DNA from: Siphonodentalium dalli
Lineage: Eukaryota; Mollusca; Scaphopoda; Gadilida; Siphonodentaliidae
NCBI GenBank assembly: GCA_032622095.1
Contig: CP136067.1
Span: 59,253,899 to 59,317,898, forward strand
Reading direction: 5' to 3'
DNA length: 64,000 nucleotides
Shown here piece after piece: positions 34,310-46,429 of the stretch (positions are counted from its first letter, which is position 1; each line of letters starts with the position of its first letter). Position numbers and translations under genes: made by a program. Below the pieces are notes generated by a model. It was not told the origin of the DNA and searched no databases. It saw nothing but the letters and a program-made list of their open reading frames with translations.

Positions 34310-35700
34310 ACGTATATGATATGGGAATATGTTTGTTTCTCATTGTAAAACAGACAACGAACAACGTATCTGTATGTCCACAAGAAGCGGGAGTATTTAA
34401 TCACCCGCTGTCAGTCAGTTCTCCAGATCAAACCATTTAATAATTTTTTGCTCATTTTTTCAATAGAGTTTTTGCTTTTGCTCACTCAAATTTTCGAGAA
34501 CATCCACCCATTAGTAGTTCCTGGCCTTCCACGCTTCCAAAACAAATGCCGGTATATAGCTGAATCTGTCATTGAAGCATAGGATTGAACCGAATTAAAA
34601 AAAAAATCAGTGTCATTCTCAATATGGCCACGATATGGAGGGACCACTGTCTGTGCAGATTGATGTCAAAGTCGCGGACCAAGTTGTCACTATTTAAAAC
34701 CGGATCTTCTGTGCAATAAATATGCGGAGCACTTAAGGAGTTCTGATGAGTTTTCGCGTGTTTGTATGTGTATCTGAGACTGATCAATTGCGAATGTCAT
34801 GACATATGAATCCATAACATGTTCGAAATATTGTGTACATATCTATTATGAATGGATTTTAATTGAAATTAATTGAACATCCATCTCAGCATTCAAATTT
34901 GCGATTTCAAAAAATGAATGAATAATAACGTGATGCCTTGATCACATGCACGTGAATGCTGTCGTTCGTATACATGCAGGTAATAGGATATTCGTTTAGT
35001 ACATAGTATATAGACCCCACATGCAGTATGAAACGCTACGAAGTATCAATGATTTGTTATAATCATGTTATTTGTACAGACTTTATGACTCGTTCCCACT
35101 CGAGTAGACCGTTACACGACAATTAAACCGAATCATCGTATCGAATATACAATGTCTGGCTTTTTAAAGAATCATCAGATAATATTGTGACGTTTCTATT
35201 TCAACACTAAACGTCCATGCATATGTAATATGTGTGGCACACTTGTGTACCTTCTCATCTGGATGTCGATGGGCCATTTCCTCTTTATTGTATCTATGTA
35301 ACATAATTATTATGTGGTCAGCATGGGCTTACCAAGTTACAACACCACGTATACACAAAATCAGACTCAGAATTTATTCTCCAATCGCCAAACGTGTTCG
35401 GTGTGACACAGTATAAATATTAATACACAATACATGCATGTACATACATATATAATTGTGGCACATGCAAACAACATAGATCAGGAATCGTGCACATGGG
35501 GGTGGTGTGTATTATGGGTTGGGCTTGTTGTGGTGAGGTATAGGCTGTGCTTTTCCCTCGTGTATTTCGCTGTATGGACACACGTGTATGTTGGTTGGGC
35601 GTCAGACTAGTGTATTCGTTCGTAAATTGGTTCACATGTTTTAGTATTTTGTGTATAAATTGTTTTCAGACAAAAACCCGCATATTTATATATTTTAAAT
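34310..35700. other. Internal region of the CAC-ended element, no coding found
   Basis: About 1.4 kb inside the transposon with no partner in copy 2 and no recognisable transposase. Open frames are 60-90 codons and unremarkable. Confidence 0.4.
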
Positions 35701-36568
35701 AATTTCCTCCAAATTTTGAACTGAAATGGTCACCAGACGAAACAATCTAAACTTAGGGGTTGTCATATCCAGCAGTTGGAAGAACCCGTTATAAACTCGA
35801 TGAAAACTCGAACCTAACAGGGGGTGCAAATAAAAGTTCCTGAAAGGGGTGCATTAAAGAAATTCTATGTGAATACCCCCAACAGGGACCCTCTAGCCAC
35901 GTCCCTACTAACTCATGATTTACACTGATTTTATGTTTCCATTCGCTGTACAGTTCCGGGCCTAACTATCGAATAACACAGACTAGCCTATACTATTAGT
36001 ATAACATTAGAACATAAAACACAAACAAACATAAACGTTTACGCCCTTGAACATGCAGCCTCACCCTATGTGTCGGCCTGTCCTAATGATAATGAATGGG
36101 GATATTTTCAAGCAGAAACTGTCAAAATACGAAGTATATCATCTGCATCTTTGACATCCCAAATCCGGTTTGGCGACATCTCATCGCAGGGTCGATCCGC
36201 GGCTTTGACACCCGAAATTATGGTGGGTACCCACACTTGGTCGCGGATAGTATTTTTGCGAACCGCTCTGTATGCTAGACCATTTTATGGTTAATTAAAC
36301 ATATATTTTTCTATTGATACACGCATTATCCGCCGTCAATCATGGCTGATAATTATGTTTCAAACGAACTACCTAACGTCAAAAAGTGTCTACTATTTAT
36401 GATAAAATCGGAAATGAGCCGAGCCGGAATTTCCATTAAATTTATCGGGGTGAGAACAAGCTCTGACCGCTATCCCATTGAGGGGACATTCCGCTTTAAG
36501 AAATTATGTTTTGATTTGAATAGTGGATATCACTATTCAACTGTGAGAGATATATGGGGATTGGCTTC

Positions 36569-36575
<7 letters not shown>

Positions 36576-36602
<27 letters not shown>
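36576..36602. repeat. (AT)n microsatellite next to Helitron unit D
   Basis: Alternating TA run immediately outside the CTAG end of the first minus-strand Helitron. Confidence 0.9.
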
Positions 36603-37105
36603 CTAGCCGATGAGCCCGACGTTGTCCGGGCTATTCAAAAACCAAATTTCAAGTCGATAGCTCCACCCGTTTCCGAGATCTCGTCTGCGCATGCCCGAAG
36701 CTGGCGTCGCACGGGCTCGGCGACCCGATAAAATTCGTATCCGGGGCAAGATACATTCACATAGCAAATTTCAAGTCGATATCTCCACCCGTTTCTGAGA
36801 TCTCGTCTGCGCATGCGCGAAGCTGACGTCGCACGGGCTCGGCGACCCGATAAAATTCGTATCCGGGGCAAGATACATTCACATAGCAAATTTCAAGTCG
36901 AAAGCTCCTCCCGTTTCCGAGATCTCGTCTGCGCATGCGCGAAGCGGGCGCCGCACGGGCTCGCCAATACGACAACGTCCACCGCCTGATCAAACTACAC
37001 ACACGTACCAAGTTTTCGTCCCGATCGGTCGAGAATCGTAGATTTGTATAAATGACATACAAACATACAAACATACATACAAACAGAGGTCTTCAAAATA
37101 TATAT

Positions 37106-37109
<4 letters not shown>
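36603..37109 (-). mobile_element. Non-autonomous Helitron-like unit D (minus), 507 bp
   Basis: On the minus strand it begins TCTCATATATATTTTGAAGA (37109) and ends with the hairpin GCCCGGACAACGTCGGGC, TCATCGG and CTAG (36603-36606). The body is three 122-bp units carrying the CGCATGCG core, the same unit as in Helitron unit 2. Open frames of 70-129 codons on both strands come from this repeat. Confidence 0.8.

Positions 37110-37143
<34 letters not shown>
37110..37143. repeat. (AT)n microsatellite between Helitron units
   Basis: Pure TA run separating units D and C, outside both termini. Confidence 0.9.
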
Positions 37144-37144
<1 letters not shown>

Positions 37145-38050
37145 TAGAAGGTGACCCGACTTCGTCCGGGTTTGACCTTGAATTGTCTATTTTGACGGCC
37201 AAGGTCAAGTGGGGTCACGATTTGACCCGTCCAAAACACAGTGCCCGAACAAACGTACCCGACAAAAGTACCCGTCGAAATCCATCCGGTTTTACCCGAT
37301 TTGACCTTGAATTGACCATTTTGAAGGCCAGGTGGGGTCAAACACCAACACCCCAAAAATGGTGGAAATCGGCCCAGCGGATACCGGGAAATCGGCCCAG
37401 CGGATACCGAGATACCCTATGCATCAAATTTCGTCCGTAAAAATCCGCCAGTTTAACCCGATTTGATTTCCACTCAAGTATATAAACGCGCCTCATACAC
37501 ACACGCTCATTAATTATCAAGTTTCAACGTAAAGATAAATTACCATCGGTGCCCGAGATATCGCCAAGACGTCTGAAACAGTCAAATGCATCGGCCGGTT
37601 AAGCGTTAATGTGATCTAACGTTATGACATCTAACGACGTCATAGAAGTTACGCATTGTTTTTATCCTGATGGAAGATAGTACCACTTCTTCTTGATAAT
37701 TGAGGCAGATAACTAAAACGGATACATACGCATTATATATCGTTGGAAAGAGGAAACACGAAAGATTCTCACCGTGTCATTATTATGACTGGCATTTTAT
37801 TATTCGCGCTGTTTCGAATCGATTTGTAAGCACCGAACTCAAATGAAAGTCCCGTAACACAGCGTAAAAACAGATTTGACCTCGGCACGTGAAAAGTTGA
37901 CCTCGGATCTGAAAATCAATAGGCCTATGTTACTCCTGACCCGAAAATACCCCCACATACCAAGTTTCATCGAAATCGGGTCCGCCGTTTTCGAGTTCAT
38001 CGATTACACACACACACACACAAACAAACAGATCTTCCAAAATATATAAT

Positions 38051-38053
<3 letters not shown>
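37144..38053 (-). mobile_element. Non-autonomous Helitron-like unit C (minus), 910 bp
   Basis: It begins TCTATTATATATTTTGGAAG at 38053 and ends with ACCCGGACGAAGTCGGGT, CACCTT, CTAG (37144-37147). It lacks the 122-bp units but carries TGACCTTGA / TCAAGGTCA-type motifs near its 3' end, as units 6 and 7 of the plus array do. Confidence 0.8.

Positions 38054-38088
<35 letters not shown>
38054..38088. repeat. (AT)n microsatellite between Helitron units
   Basis: Pure TA run separating units C and B. Confidence 0.9.
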
Positions 38089-38808
38089 CTAGAAGGTGAC
38101 CCGACTTCGTCCGGGCTATTCAAAAACCAAATTTCAAGTCGATTGCTCCACCCGTTTCCGAGATCTGGTCTGCGCATGCGCGAAGCTGGCGTCGCACGGG
38201 CTCGGCGACCCGATAAAATTCGTATCGGGGGCAAGATACATTCACATACCAAATTTAAAGTCGATAGCTCCACCCGTTTGCGAGATATATAGCCCAATGT
38301 CATTGCGGATACCTCGGCCGGTGATGAGTTAACGCGACATCGGCCGGTTAAGAGTTAACGCGATCACGTCACGATATGTTGATGGCGTAATATATTTACG
38401 CAATGATTTTCGATGAGCGAAGCATGGTCCTGCGTTCTTCCCGATAATTAAGGTAGAAACTTTAAACGTACACAGGCGTGTGATACATCATTGGAAAGAT
38501 GAAGCGCCACAGATTCTAACCGTGCAAATTATATGACTGGCAATTTATTATTCGCGCTATATCGAATCGATTTGTGAGCACCGAACTGAAATATATTAGC
38601 GCAAAACGGCGTAAAAACAGATTTGACCTCGGCACGTGAAAAGTTGACCTCGGATCTGAAAATCAATAGGTCTATGTTAACCCCCGGCCGAAAATACCCC
38701 CACGTACAAAGTTTCATCGAAATCGGCTGGGCCATATTCGAGTCCATCGATTACACACACACAGACAGATACACACACACACACATATCTTTCAAAATAT
38801 ATAATAGA
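38089..38808 (-). mobile_element. Non-autonomous Helitron-like unit B (minus), 720 bp
   Basis: It begins TCTATTATATATTTTGAAAG at 38808, directly after the CTAG of unit A, and ends at CTAG 38089-38092 after a GCCCGGACGAAGTCGGGT hairpin (outer pair G-T). Its internal half (38300-38760) is shared with unit C (GACCTCGGCACGTGAAAAGT), and its 3' half contains one 122-bp unit. It is therefore a chimera of the D-type and C-type bodies. Confidence 0.8.
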
Positions 38809-39365
38809 CTAGCCGATGAGCCCGACGTTGTCCGGGCTATTCAAAAACCAAATTTAAAGTCGAGAGCTCTACCCAGCCCGACGTTGTCCGGGCTATTCAA
38901 AGTCGATAGCTCTACCCGTTTCCGAGATCTGGTCTGCGCATGCGCGAAGCTGGCGTCGCACGGACTCGGCGACCCGATAAAATTCGTATCCTGGGCAAGA
39001 TACATTCACATAGCAAATTTCAAGTCGATATCTCCACCCGTTTCTGAGATCTGGTCTGCGCATGCGCGAAGCTGGCGTCGCACGGGCTCGGCAACCCGAT
39101 AAAATTCGTATCCGGGGCAAGATACATTCACATAGCAAATTTCAAGTCGATAGCTCGACCCGTTTCCGAGATCTCGTCTGCGCATGCGCGAAGCGGGCGC
39201 CGCACGGGCTCGCCAATACGACAACGTTCACCGCCTGGTCAAACTACACACACGTACCAAGTTTCGTCCCGATCGGTCGAGAATCGTAGATTTGTATAAA
39301 TGACAGACAGACAGACAAACAAACAAACATACATACAGACAGAGGTCTTCAAAATATATATGAGA
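38809..39365 (-). mobile_element. Non-autonomous Helitron-like unit A (minus), 557 bp
   Basis: It begins TCTCATATATATTTTGAAGA at 39365, preceded by A as expected, and ends with a GCCCGGACAACGTCGGGC hairpin and CTAG (38809-38812) joined to unit B without a gap. A second copy of the hairpin text lies 55 bp inside (38877-38894), a sign of an internal terminal duplication. Confidence 0.8.
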
Positions 39366-39960
39366 TATGGTTGCTACTGGGAAAACCCAATGGCTATCAA
39401 TAGATCTCACAGTACTGCATAGACCTTATCACATCAGTACATGCGGAGCGATGTGGCAATCAGCCACTCAATTAACCAGCTTCTATTCCTCACTTCACTA
39501 AGTGTCAACTGAGATAATGCCTTTGTTTGCCATAAAGGAACGAGGATATATGCTAACGCAGTGGAACAACATATGATGCCCATCGATATTGAGGGAGGAA
39601 CTATTTTGTCCGGCGCCAAGTCACTTGAGTAATCACACAGCAGCATACTGTCTTTCGGGTAATTTCGTTCGACCGACTCGGTCGATATTATTTAACGCAA
39701 CCCACCCTCCCACCCAATGTTTCCTGCTTCCATTTTGGGAGGGGGTACCCCTTGTGCTAACAGTTATGCTTAGTGTGTTTCAGGACTACACATGTGATCG
39801 TCGACCAGGATCCCATGGTTGGCGCTTGGGTGGTACCAAAAAAGGGCCTTCACCAATGACAAGAAAGCTGGAGGTCCATAAACACGTTTCCGACTACCTG
39901 TTGCTTTTGTGATTAATAAAGGGTAGTCATTAAGGCAAACATGTCTTGTTATTAATAACA
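39366..39960. other. Unassigned segment inside the TIR element
   Basis: The 107-codon plus-strand open frame here (39589-39912) shows no domain. An acceptor-like GTGTGTTTCAG lies at 39774-39784. I cannot tell whether this is element DNA or another insert. Confidence 0.3.
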
Positions 39961-40079
39961 ACCATGCGGGATAAATATATTCATCTGAGGGAAGATATGT
40001 TCATTTATCAAAACCGCATGGTCTGGTTTGGTGACACCTTCCGGGTTGGCGATACCACGAACACGGGGGTGATTCTTGG

Positions 40080-40928
40080 CACAACATTCACAAGACGTCA
40101 AGAGTTTCTATAAGAATCTTTAGAGAGAGTAATTTATTGAAGTGTTTGACCCACCGCCCGGACATTCTTTTATCGTGTCACGATTTCTCTTCTTCGGTTC
40201 AGCAAATCAATAAACAAAGTTAAACTCTATGTTGTTACAAATGATTATTTTCACACACACGCCGGATTTCTAACAGACACATCTCATTCTATTTACTGAA
40301 CTCAAACAAGAATTGTCGAAAATTGATTTTTATTCTCAGGGAGTACAAAACCATGAAAAGACGACATTATATTTAGCGGCATATTAACCAGGTTCAGTTA
40401 TACATACTATATGGTGTGTGTTGTTAATGACGACGGAAACGTGTGGGTCGTGTGATTCTTGGAGTTTACATCATATTATGTCTGTAACATCGTCAATATG
40501 TTATTAAGCACAATCCCGTTTACGATAGCGTTTACAAACGGAACTGTAGTTGAATTATAATTTACTAACTTACAATTAAAATGTCCTCATACAACAGGTA
40601 ACACAAATAAACGCCCAAAGATAACATATAATAATTATGTTGAATATCACACTGCCATTACATAATAGGAAGAACATTATTAAATTCATAGAACATATTA
40701 TTATATTGTATGACTCCATATCGGAACCACACATCTCTCAATTATTCACACATATTCATTTCTGAAATGTCATAGGTGATTTCTTATCAATATTTATTAC
40801 TGTACCAATTATCTATTATTGTATATTGTGCTATATTATAACAAATAACTTTTTAAAAATCAGGAATGTGTGTGTGGTTAAACAAGTAATGAGACGTTTA
40901 GCAAAGTGGAATAACTATGTACTCCGCC
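40080..40928. other. Unassigned AT-rich DNA
   Basis: No supported feature between the two transposons. Confidence 0.4.
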
Positions 40929-41034
40929 TTAACCCTTTGAACCCTGGCTCCCCACAACGATCGACACCCTGACCCTGCATGGGCTCCCAGTGGTATTTTT
41001 TATATTGTGGCCAGTGTTTAGATGTATGGTGTTG

Positions 41035-41835
41035 TTTATGTTCAAGTGGTGTCACTTTTCTGAAACTTCAGATGTATGTTCCCCATGGACCACTGATTAT
41101 TATACGATCTGGTTACATTGCCACGTGGTCACTCCCTGGTAACGGTTGTTAGGCATCTACCCTCATATTGAAAGTAAAATACAATTATAGCTTTTACGGT
41201 CGTAATTCAGCCCAAGGAAATGGCGTTTTTGATGCAGTCAATACCCTATTGTGAAACTAGAGATACATCAGGTCAGAAGATTGATCCTAACTTGTATTTA
41301 AGGGTAGCAACGGTTGCTAAGCAAATACCCCAAATGATCGAATGCCACCATTGCCCTGTGAATCCAATTGTATTATGCCCCAGTTTGGCATGCACATGCT
41401 GATGGTTATGTTCAAATGGTGCTACAGGTCTGAAATTTTCCAGGTATGTTCCCATGGGCCACTGTGTATTTTTTGTAGAACGGTATACTTTGCCACACGA
41501 TCACTCCCTGGTAACAGTTTCTAAGCAACTACCCGGAACTGAAAGTATAATGCAATTATAGCTTCTAGCGTCGTATAATTATGCGCTAAGAAACGGCATT
41601 TTCGATGCAGTCAATACCCTATTGTGAAACTAGAGATACATCAGGTCAGAAGATTGAACCTACATGTAGTTTGTATTTAACGGTATCAATGGTTGCTAAG
41701 CATATAGCCCAAGTGATCGAATGACACCGTGACCACTTCCCTGTGCATTCAATGGCATTACGTCCCGTTTTATACATCGCCTATAGGGCACGGTGATGGT
41801 CATGTTCAAATGGTGCCACGAGTATTAAACTTTAC
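41035..41835. repeat. Tandem repeat of about 373 bp, 2.1 copies
   Basis: GATGCAGTCAATACCCTATT occurs at 41231 and 41604. GTTCAAGTGGTG and its variants occur near 41041, 41410 and 41800. Divergence between units is moderate. It lies inside the TTAA-flanked element. Confidence 0.85.
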
Positions 41836-42431
41836 ATAATTGCTCAATAATGCACGATTTGACCACGTGTTTGCAATGTGCACGCGCAAGTAGATCGGAC
41901 TAGATGGTATTGTGAACATGCAACCCATTTTCACAGTACTACTCTGGTGCAATGTCAAAACGTGCTGCTGTATAACGCAAATGTATGTACTATGGAGATC
42001 ATTTATGTAATTGTATCATTTCACAAAAATCCATACATTTATCATTTTATCCTATGCGCATGCGCGAAACAAATCGACTCAAATAAGAAACTGCGTGCAC
42101 CTTCCTCACATATGACAGAGCACTGATTATGTATGCAATACTAATTTAAACCGAAAAGAGTGATCGAAATGGTGTCTTTCTTCAATCCTGCGAACCGCGC
42201 AACAATGTAGAGCTTTACCCGAATCGCTTCAAATAATGAACGTTTGTTGAATTCTGCGCTGTGCGCATGCGCATGTTTTTCTACCCCAACTAGTCGGCAA
42301 CAAACTCATACACATGCACCCATGGCACTGCTGAAGTTCCTTGGGATAATTTACATAGATATAAGTGGATATACCAATGGTTATAACATGTATACACATG
42401 CTACATAGGTTTATAATGTCACTGAATGCTG

Positions 42432-42491
42432 CTGGCCGCTTTTGCGGCCAGTCGGGTGTATGAACGTTTTCTGGCTGGCCGCTTTTGCGGG
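42432..42491. repeat. Subterminal GC hairpins of the piggyBac-like element
   Basis: CTGGCCGCTTTTGCGGCCAG (42432-42451) is a perfect 8-bp stem with a TTTT loop. A second copy, CTGGCCGCTTTTGCGGG (42475-42491), follows 23 bp later and abuts the terminal repeat. Confidence 0.9.
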
Positions 42492-42816
42492 TTCAAAGGG
42501 TTAAAGGGACACAAGAAATTCGAAAGGGCTTCATGACTTAATGTGAAATAAGATAAAGTTTATAAAAATCTGTAAAACAACTATGATGAACAAGTACATT
42601 TAAAAATAGGTCGACTTCGTTGTTATTTTCATTACTATAACAACTCTCCAATGACGAGATTTTGCATATTGTTATGTAAACATTATTGTTACATGTCTGA
42701 TTAGTCAAATTAGACACCAAAGTTTAGTCAAAACTTGACATTAAACATCGGAAAAGGTTAAAGCATTGAAAAGTATCCAGAACATTATATTCAGACTTAT
42801 TGCGACGCGATTAGAC

Positions 42817-45246
42817 CACCCCGTGTACGTGGTATCGCCAAACCCGAGGGTATCACCAAACCCGAGAATTGGGTTTTGATAAATGAACATATCTTCCCTC
42901 AGATGAAGCTATATATATATCTCCCAGTTAAATGGTGATATCCACTATTCAAAACATAATTTCGCAAAGCAGAATGTTCCCTCAATAGCGACCATAGCTT
43001 GCTCTCACCCCGATAACTTTAATAGAAATTCCGACTCATTTCCGATTTTATCATAAATAGTAGGCACTTTTTGACGTCAGGTAGTTCGTTTGAAACATTA
43101 GTTATCAGTCATTGATGGCGAATAATGCGTGTAGCAATAGAAAAATATATGTTTAATTAACCATAACATTGTCTAGCCTGCAGAGCGGTTCGCAAAAATT
43201 CTATATGCGTCCAAGTGTGGGTACCCACCATAATTTCGGGTATCTACGCCGCAGATCGAGATGTCGCCAAACACAGATCTGGGATATCAAAGATGCGAAT
43301 GATATAAGTACTTCACATTTTGACCGTTTCTGCTTGAAAATATCCCAATTATCATTCGGACAGGTCGGCACTTGGATCATCTTTAGGGTGGGGTGCAAGG
43401 GTGAAAACGTGTATGTTTGTTTGTGTTTTATGTTCTAATGTCATATTAATAGTATAAGCTATTCTGTGTTATTCGACATTATAGGCCCAGAACTGTACAA
43501 CGAATGGAAAATTAAGTCAGTGTAAATCATGAGTTAGCAGGGACGTGGATATAGGGTCCCTGTTGGGGGTGTTTACCTATAGTTTCTAAATGCACACCCT
43601 TCCAGTAACTTTTATTTGCACCCCGATGTCAGGTTCGAGTTTTCATCGAGTTTACAACGCGTTCTTCCAACTTTTAGATATGACAACCCCCTAAGTTTAT
43701 ATTTTTTCATCTGGTGACCATTTCAGTTCACAAATATGGCTGAAATTATTTAAATTATCTAAATATGCGGGTTTTTGTCTGGAAACAATTTACACACTAA
43801 ATACTTTAAAACTGTGAACCAAGTTTTGGAATGAAATTTCCAACTGAGGTTATGTCGGGCAAGACTTTTCCAAATGTTGAAAGTGTTGACCGAAGTGCCG
43901 ACACTGCCACATCCCTATAAGCGAATGAGTGGATGAATTACCTGACTAAGAGAACAGGACATGTGAACTTCGGATGTAGCCCAGTATGTCCGTGGATATG
44001 GAGCACACATAACTATTTATCCTTTCTTGCGATGTTTTGTATCAGAATTATCATTCAAAATTGCTCGCTTGATTTACACCACGTGCTATTATATACATTT
44101 TTCTCTGTTGAATGGTTTGACGAGGTTGAGAGATACCCCCAACAAATCTAATCCTGTCCATGAAGACAAATGCATTTACGATGAATGACACGTTATACTC
44201 ATCGTCAGGTCTCGTGTTCGTTTGTTCGTGGAGCGAAAATCACAATTATCTCTGTGAACAAAGCAAAAACAGCCACTCCGCTTGAAATCGCCGGGCCGGA
44301 AGGCTTAATTATATTTAGATAATAATGAGTTACGGCCAAATTGGTGAACTGAAATGGTCACAGATGAAAAAAATGTAAACTTAGGGGTTGTCATATCCAT
44401 CAGTTGGAAGAACCCGTTGTAAACTCGATGAAAACTCGAACCTAACATGGGGGTGCAAACAGATGTTACTGGAAGGGGGTGCATTAAAAAACTATAGGCC
44501 AACACCCCAACAGGGACCCTATAGCTCATGATTTACACTGATTTAATGTTTCCATTCGTTGTACAGTTCCGGCCCTATAATGTCGAATAACACAGAATAG
44601 CCTTGTACTTTTAATATGACATTAGAACATAAAACACAAACAAACATACACGTTTTCACCCTGTACATGCACCCCACCCTAAATATGATCCATGTGCCGG
44701 CCTGTCCGAATGATAATTGGGATATTTTCAAGCAGAAACGGTCAAAATGTGAAGTATATCATTCGCATCTTTGACATCCCAGATCTGCGTTCGGCGACAT
44801 CTCGATCTGCGGCGTTGATACCCGAAATTATGGTGGGTACCCACACTTGGACGCATATATAATTTTTGCGAACAGCTCTGCATGCTATAGACAATGTTAT
44901 GGTTAATTAAACATATATTTTCTATTGCTACACGCATTATCCGCCATATATGACTGATAATTGTGTTTCAAACGAACTACCTAACGTCCAAAAGTGTCTA
45001 CTATTTATGATAAAATCGGAAATGAGTCGGAATTTCTATTAAATTTATCGGGATGAGAGCAAGCTATGGTCGCTATCCCATTGAAGGAACATTTTGCTTT
45101 GCGAAATTATGTTTTGAATAGTGGATATCACCATTTAACTGGGAGATATATAGCTTCATCTGAGGGAAGATATGTTCATTAACAAAACCGCAATTCTCGG
45201 GTTTGGTGATACCCTCGGGTTTGGCGATACCACGTACACGGGGGTG
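42817..45246. mobile_element. CAC-ended foldback transposon, copy 2, 2430 bp
   Basis: It starts CACCCCGTGTACGTGGTAT and ends with the inverse of CACCCCCGTGTACGTGGTAT. TAGAC is directly repeated outside both ends (42812-42816 and 45247-45251). The arms are inverted repeats of about 900 bp (to about 43740 and from about 44330), leaving a roughly 590-bp non-repeated centre. The arms match the right part of the 34239-40071 element. No transposase is visible, although a short frame shared by the copies (NELPNV, KCLLFMIKSEMSR) exists in the arm. Confidence 0.85.
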
Positions 45247-45259
45247 TAGACGTATTTAT

Positions 45260-46425
45260 TGACAATTCACTGTAATAGTTTTGTTTACATAACAATGGTT
45301 TCAACACACAACATTTCGTTATTGAAGAACTTTCAATATGTATTTATGTTTTTCTTTATGTATTCATGTTTTTCTTAGTGGTGATGTTTTTATATATTTT
45401 AATATTTTTGCACATTTACCCACTGCCAGTGTTCTGTGTTCCTTTAACCGACGGACGAGATTATTTAGCAACCGATATAACACTATTTTGCTCGTGTTGT
45501 GATCATATCGGGGACCAGAAAGTCAGTTTTATTGTTATACTATACGGGTCTGATTACGTGGTTCCTATACCCATTTAGTGTAACATTATCTATTTTCCAT
45601 ACATATATATAAACGCATTTTAACTAACTTCTATCATTGGCGTGACCAAGTCGTGTGCATTTTCTTGCCAAATGTAACCATATATGCTCAGCATTGGGAA
45701 GTCCACACGTATATAGGGTTTTACAGGAAATTACACCGCTGCACGTATAATTTAGCCACCAACACGGAAAACAATGGATATATTCGCCCAGATACATGAA
45801 TCAGGTTACCTCCCCTGCGAGTGGATCACAAATCCGCGCTTGTCGATATTGTAACAAAATATGTGTAGATTCATCTGTTAATTAATGTGTGTTATATTAC
45901 ATGCACAGAACAAATGGCAATTTATTTCAAATGTAGTATGAATAGTCAATGCTGTGGTATCTGATTGTCTGACAGAGAATGCCTTAATCGAGGCAACACC
46001 TCTCAAATTTACAACCATGATATATTAATTTCGAACATTTTGAATACTAGAACAGAGCATCTCTTTGCCAATTCCGTACCAGTAGCGATCGCTTGCCAAC
46101 AGAGAAATGTCGATGGAATGATACTAACTTACTAAAAGCCCTTTTGTAATAAACGACAGCTCTACTCGGAGATGAACTGAATTACTTAATAGAATGTGAA
46201 TGTTTCGATGAGGAAAATATGGTCTCCTGTCTAGCAAATGTACCAACATACTGCGGCACAGAAGATGCAACTATTCTGACATTTTATGATGATGATATGC
46301 TGAATTTGTAAGACATGGCTTGCATATACGTAGATTATATAATTATTCCTTTTCATCAGGCTGATAAACCTCAAGTTAAACACCTATATGCATAAGTCAA
46401 ACTCTCTGAGTACGTTTTATAGCTC
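45260..46425. other. Unassigned DNA
   Basis: No supported gene. A 70-codon plus-strand frame at 45366-45578 has a hydrophobic start but no further support. Confidence 0.4.
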
Positions 46426-46429
46426 TTTA

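Larger units (their letters stand above)
34239..40071. mobile_element. CAC-ended TIR transposon, copy 1, with nested inserts
   Basis: It starts CAGGCCCGTGTACGTGGTAT and ends with the inverse of CACCCCCGTGTTCGTGGTAT. ATTCT is directly repeated at 34234-34238 and 40072-40076, a 5-bp target duplication. The right part (about 35720-36570 plus 39961-40071) matches the arms of the element at 42817-45246. Between lie the nested minus-strand Helitrons and an unassigned 0.6-kb piece (39366-39960). CAC termini with 5-bp duplications recall Transib-type elements, but I see no transposase. Confidence 0.8.
40933..42500. mobile_element. piggyBac-like non-autonomous element, 1568 bp
   Basis: The ends CCCTTTGAACCC and GGGTTCAAAGGG are exact inverses flanked by TTAA (40929-40932 and 42501-42504). 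CCC-starting short TIRs plus TTAA duplication are the piggyBac signature. The interior holds a 373-bp-period tandem repeat (about 41035-41835) and, next to the right end, two copies of a GC hairpin. No DDD transposase is present, so it would need a helper element. Confidence 0.85.

Noticed and set aside
36342-36731. 129-codon open frame starting MADNYVSNELPNVKK
   Set aside because: The first part lies in the transposon arm and is broken in both arms of the other copy; the last part runs through a (TA)n tract and into Helitron repeat. Not a gene.
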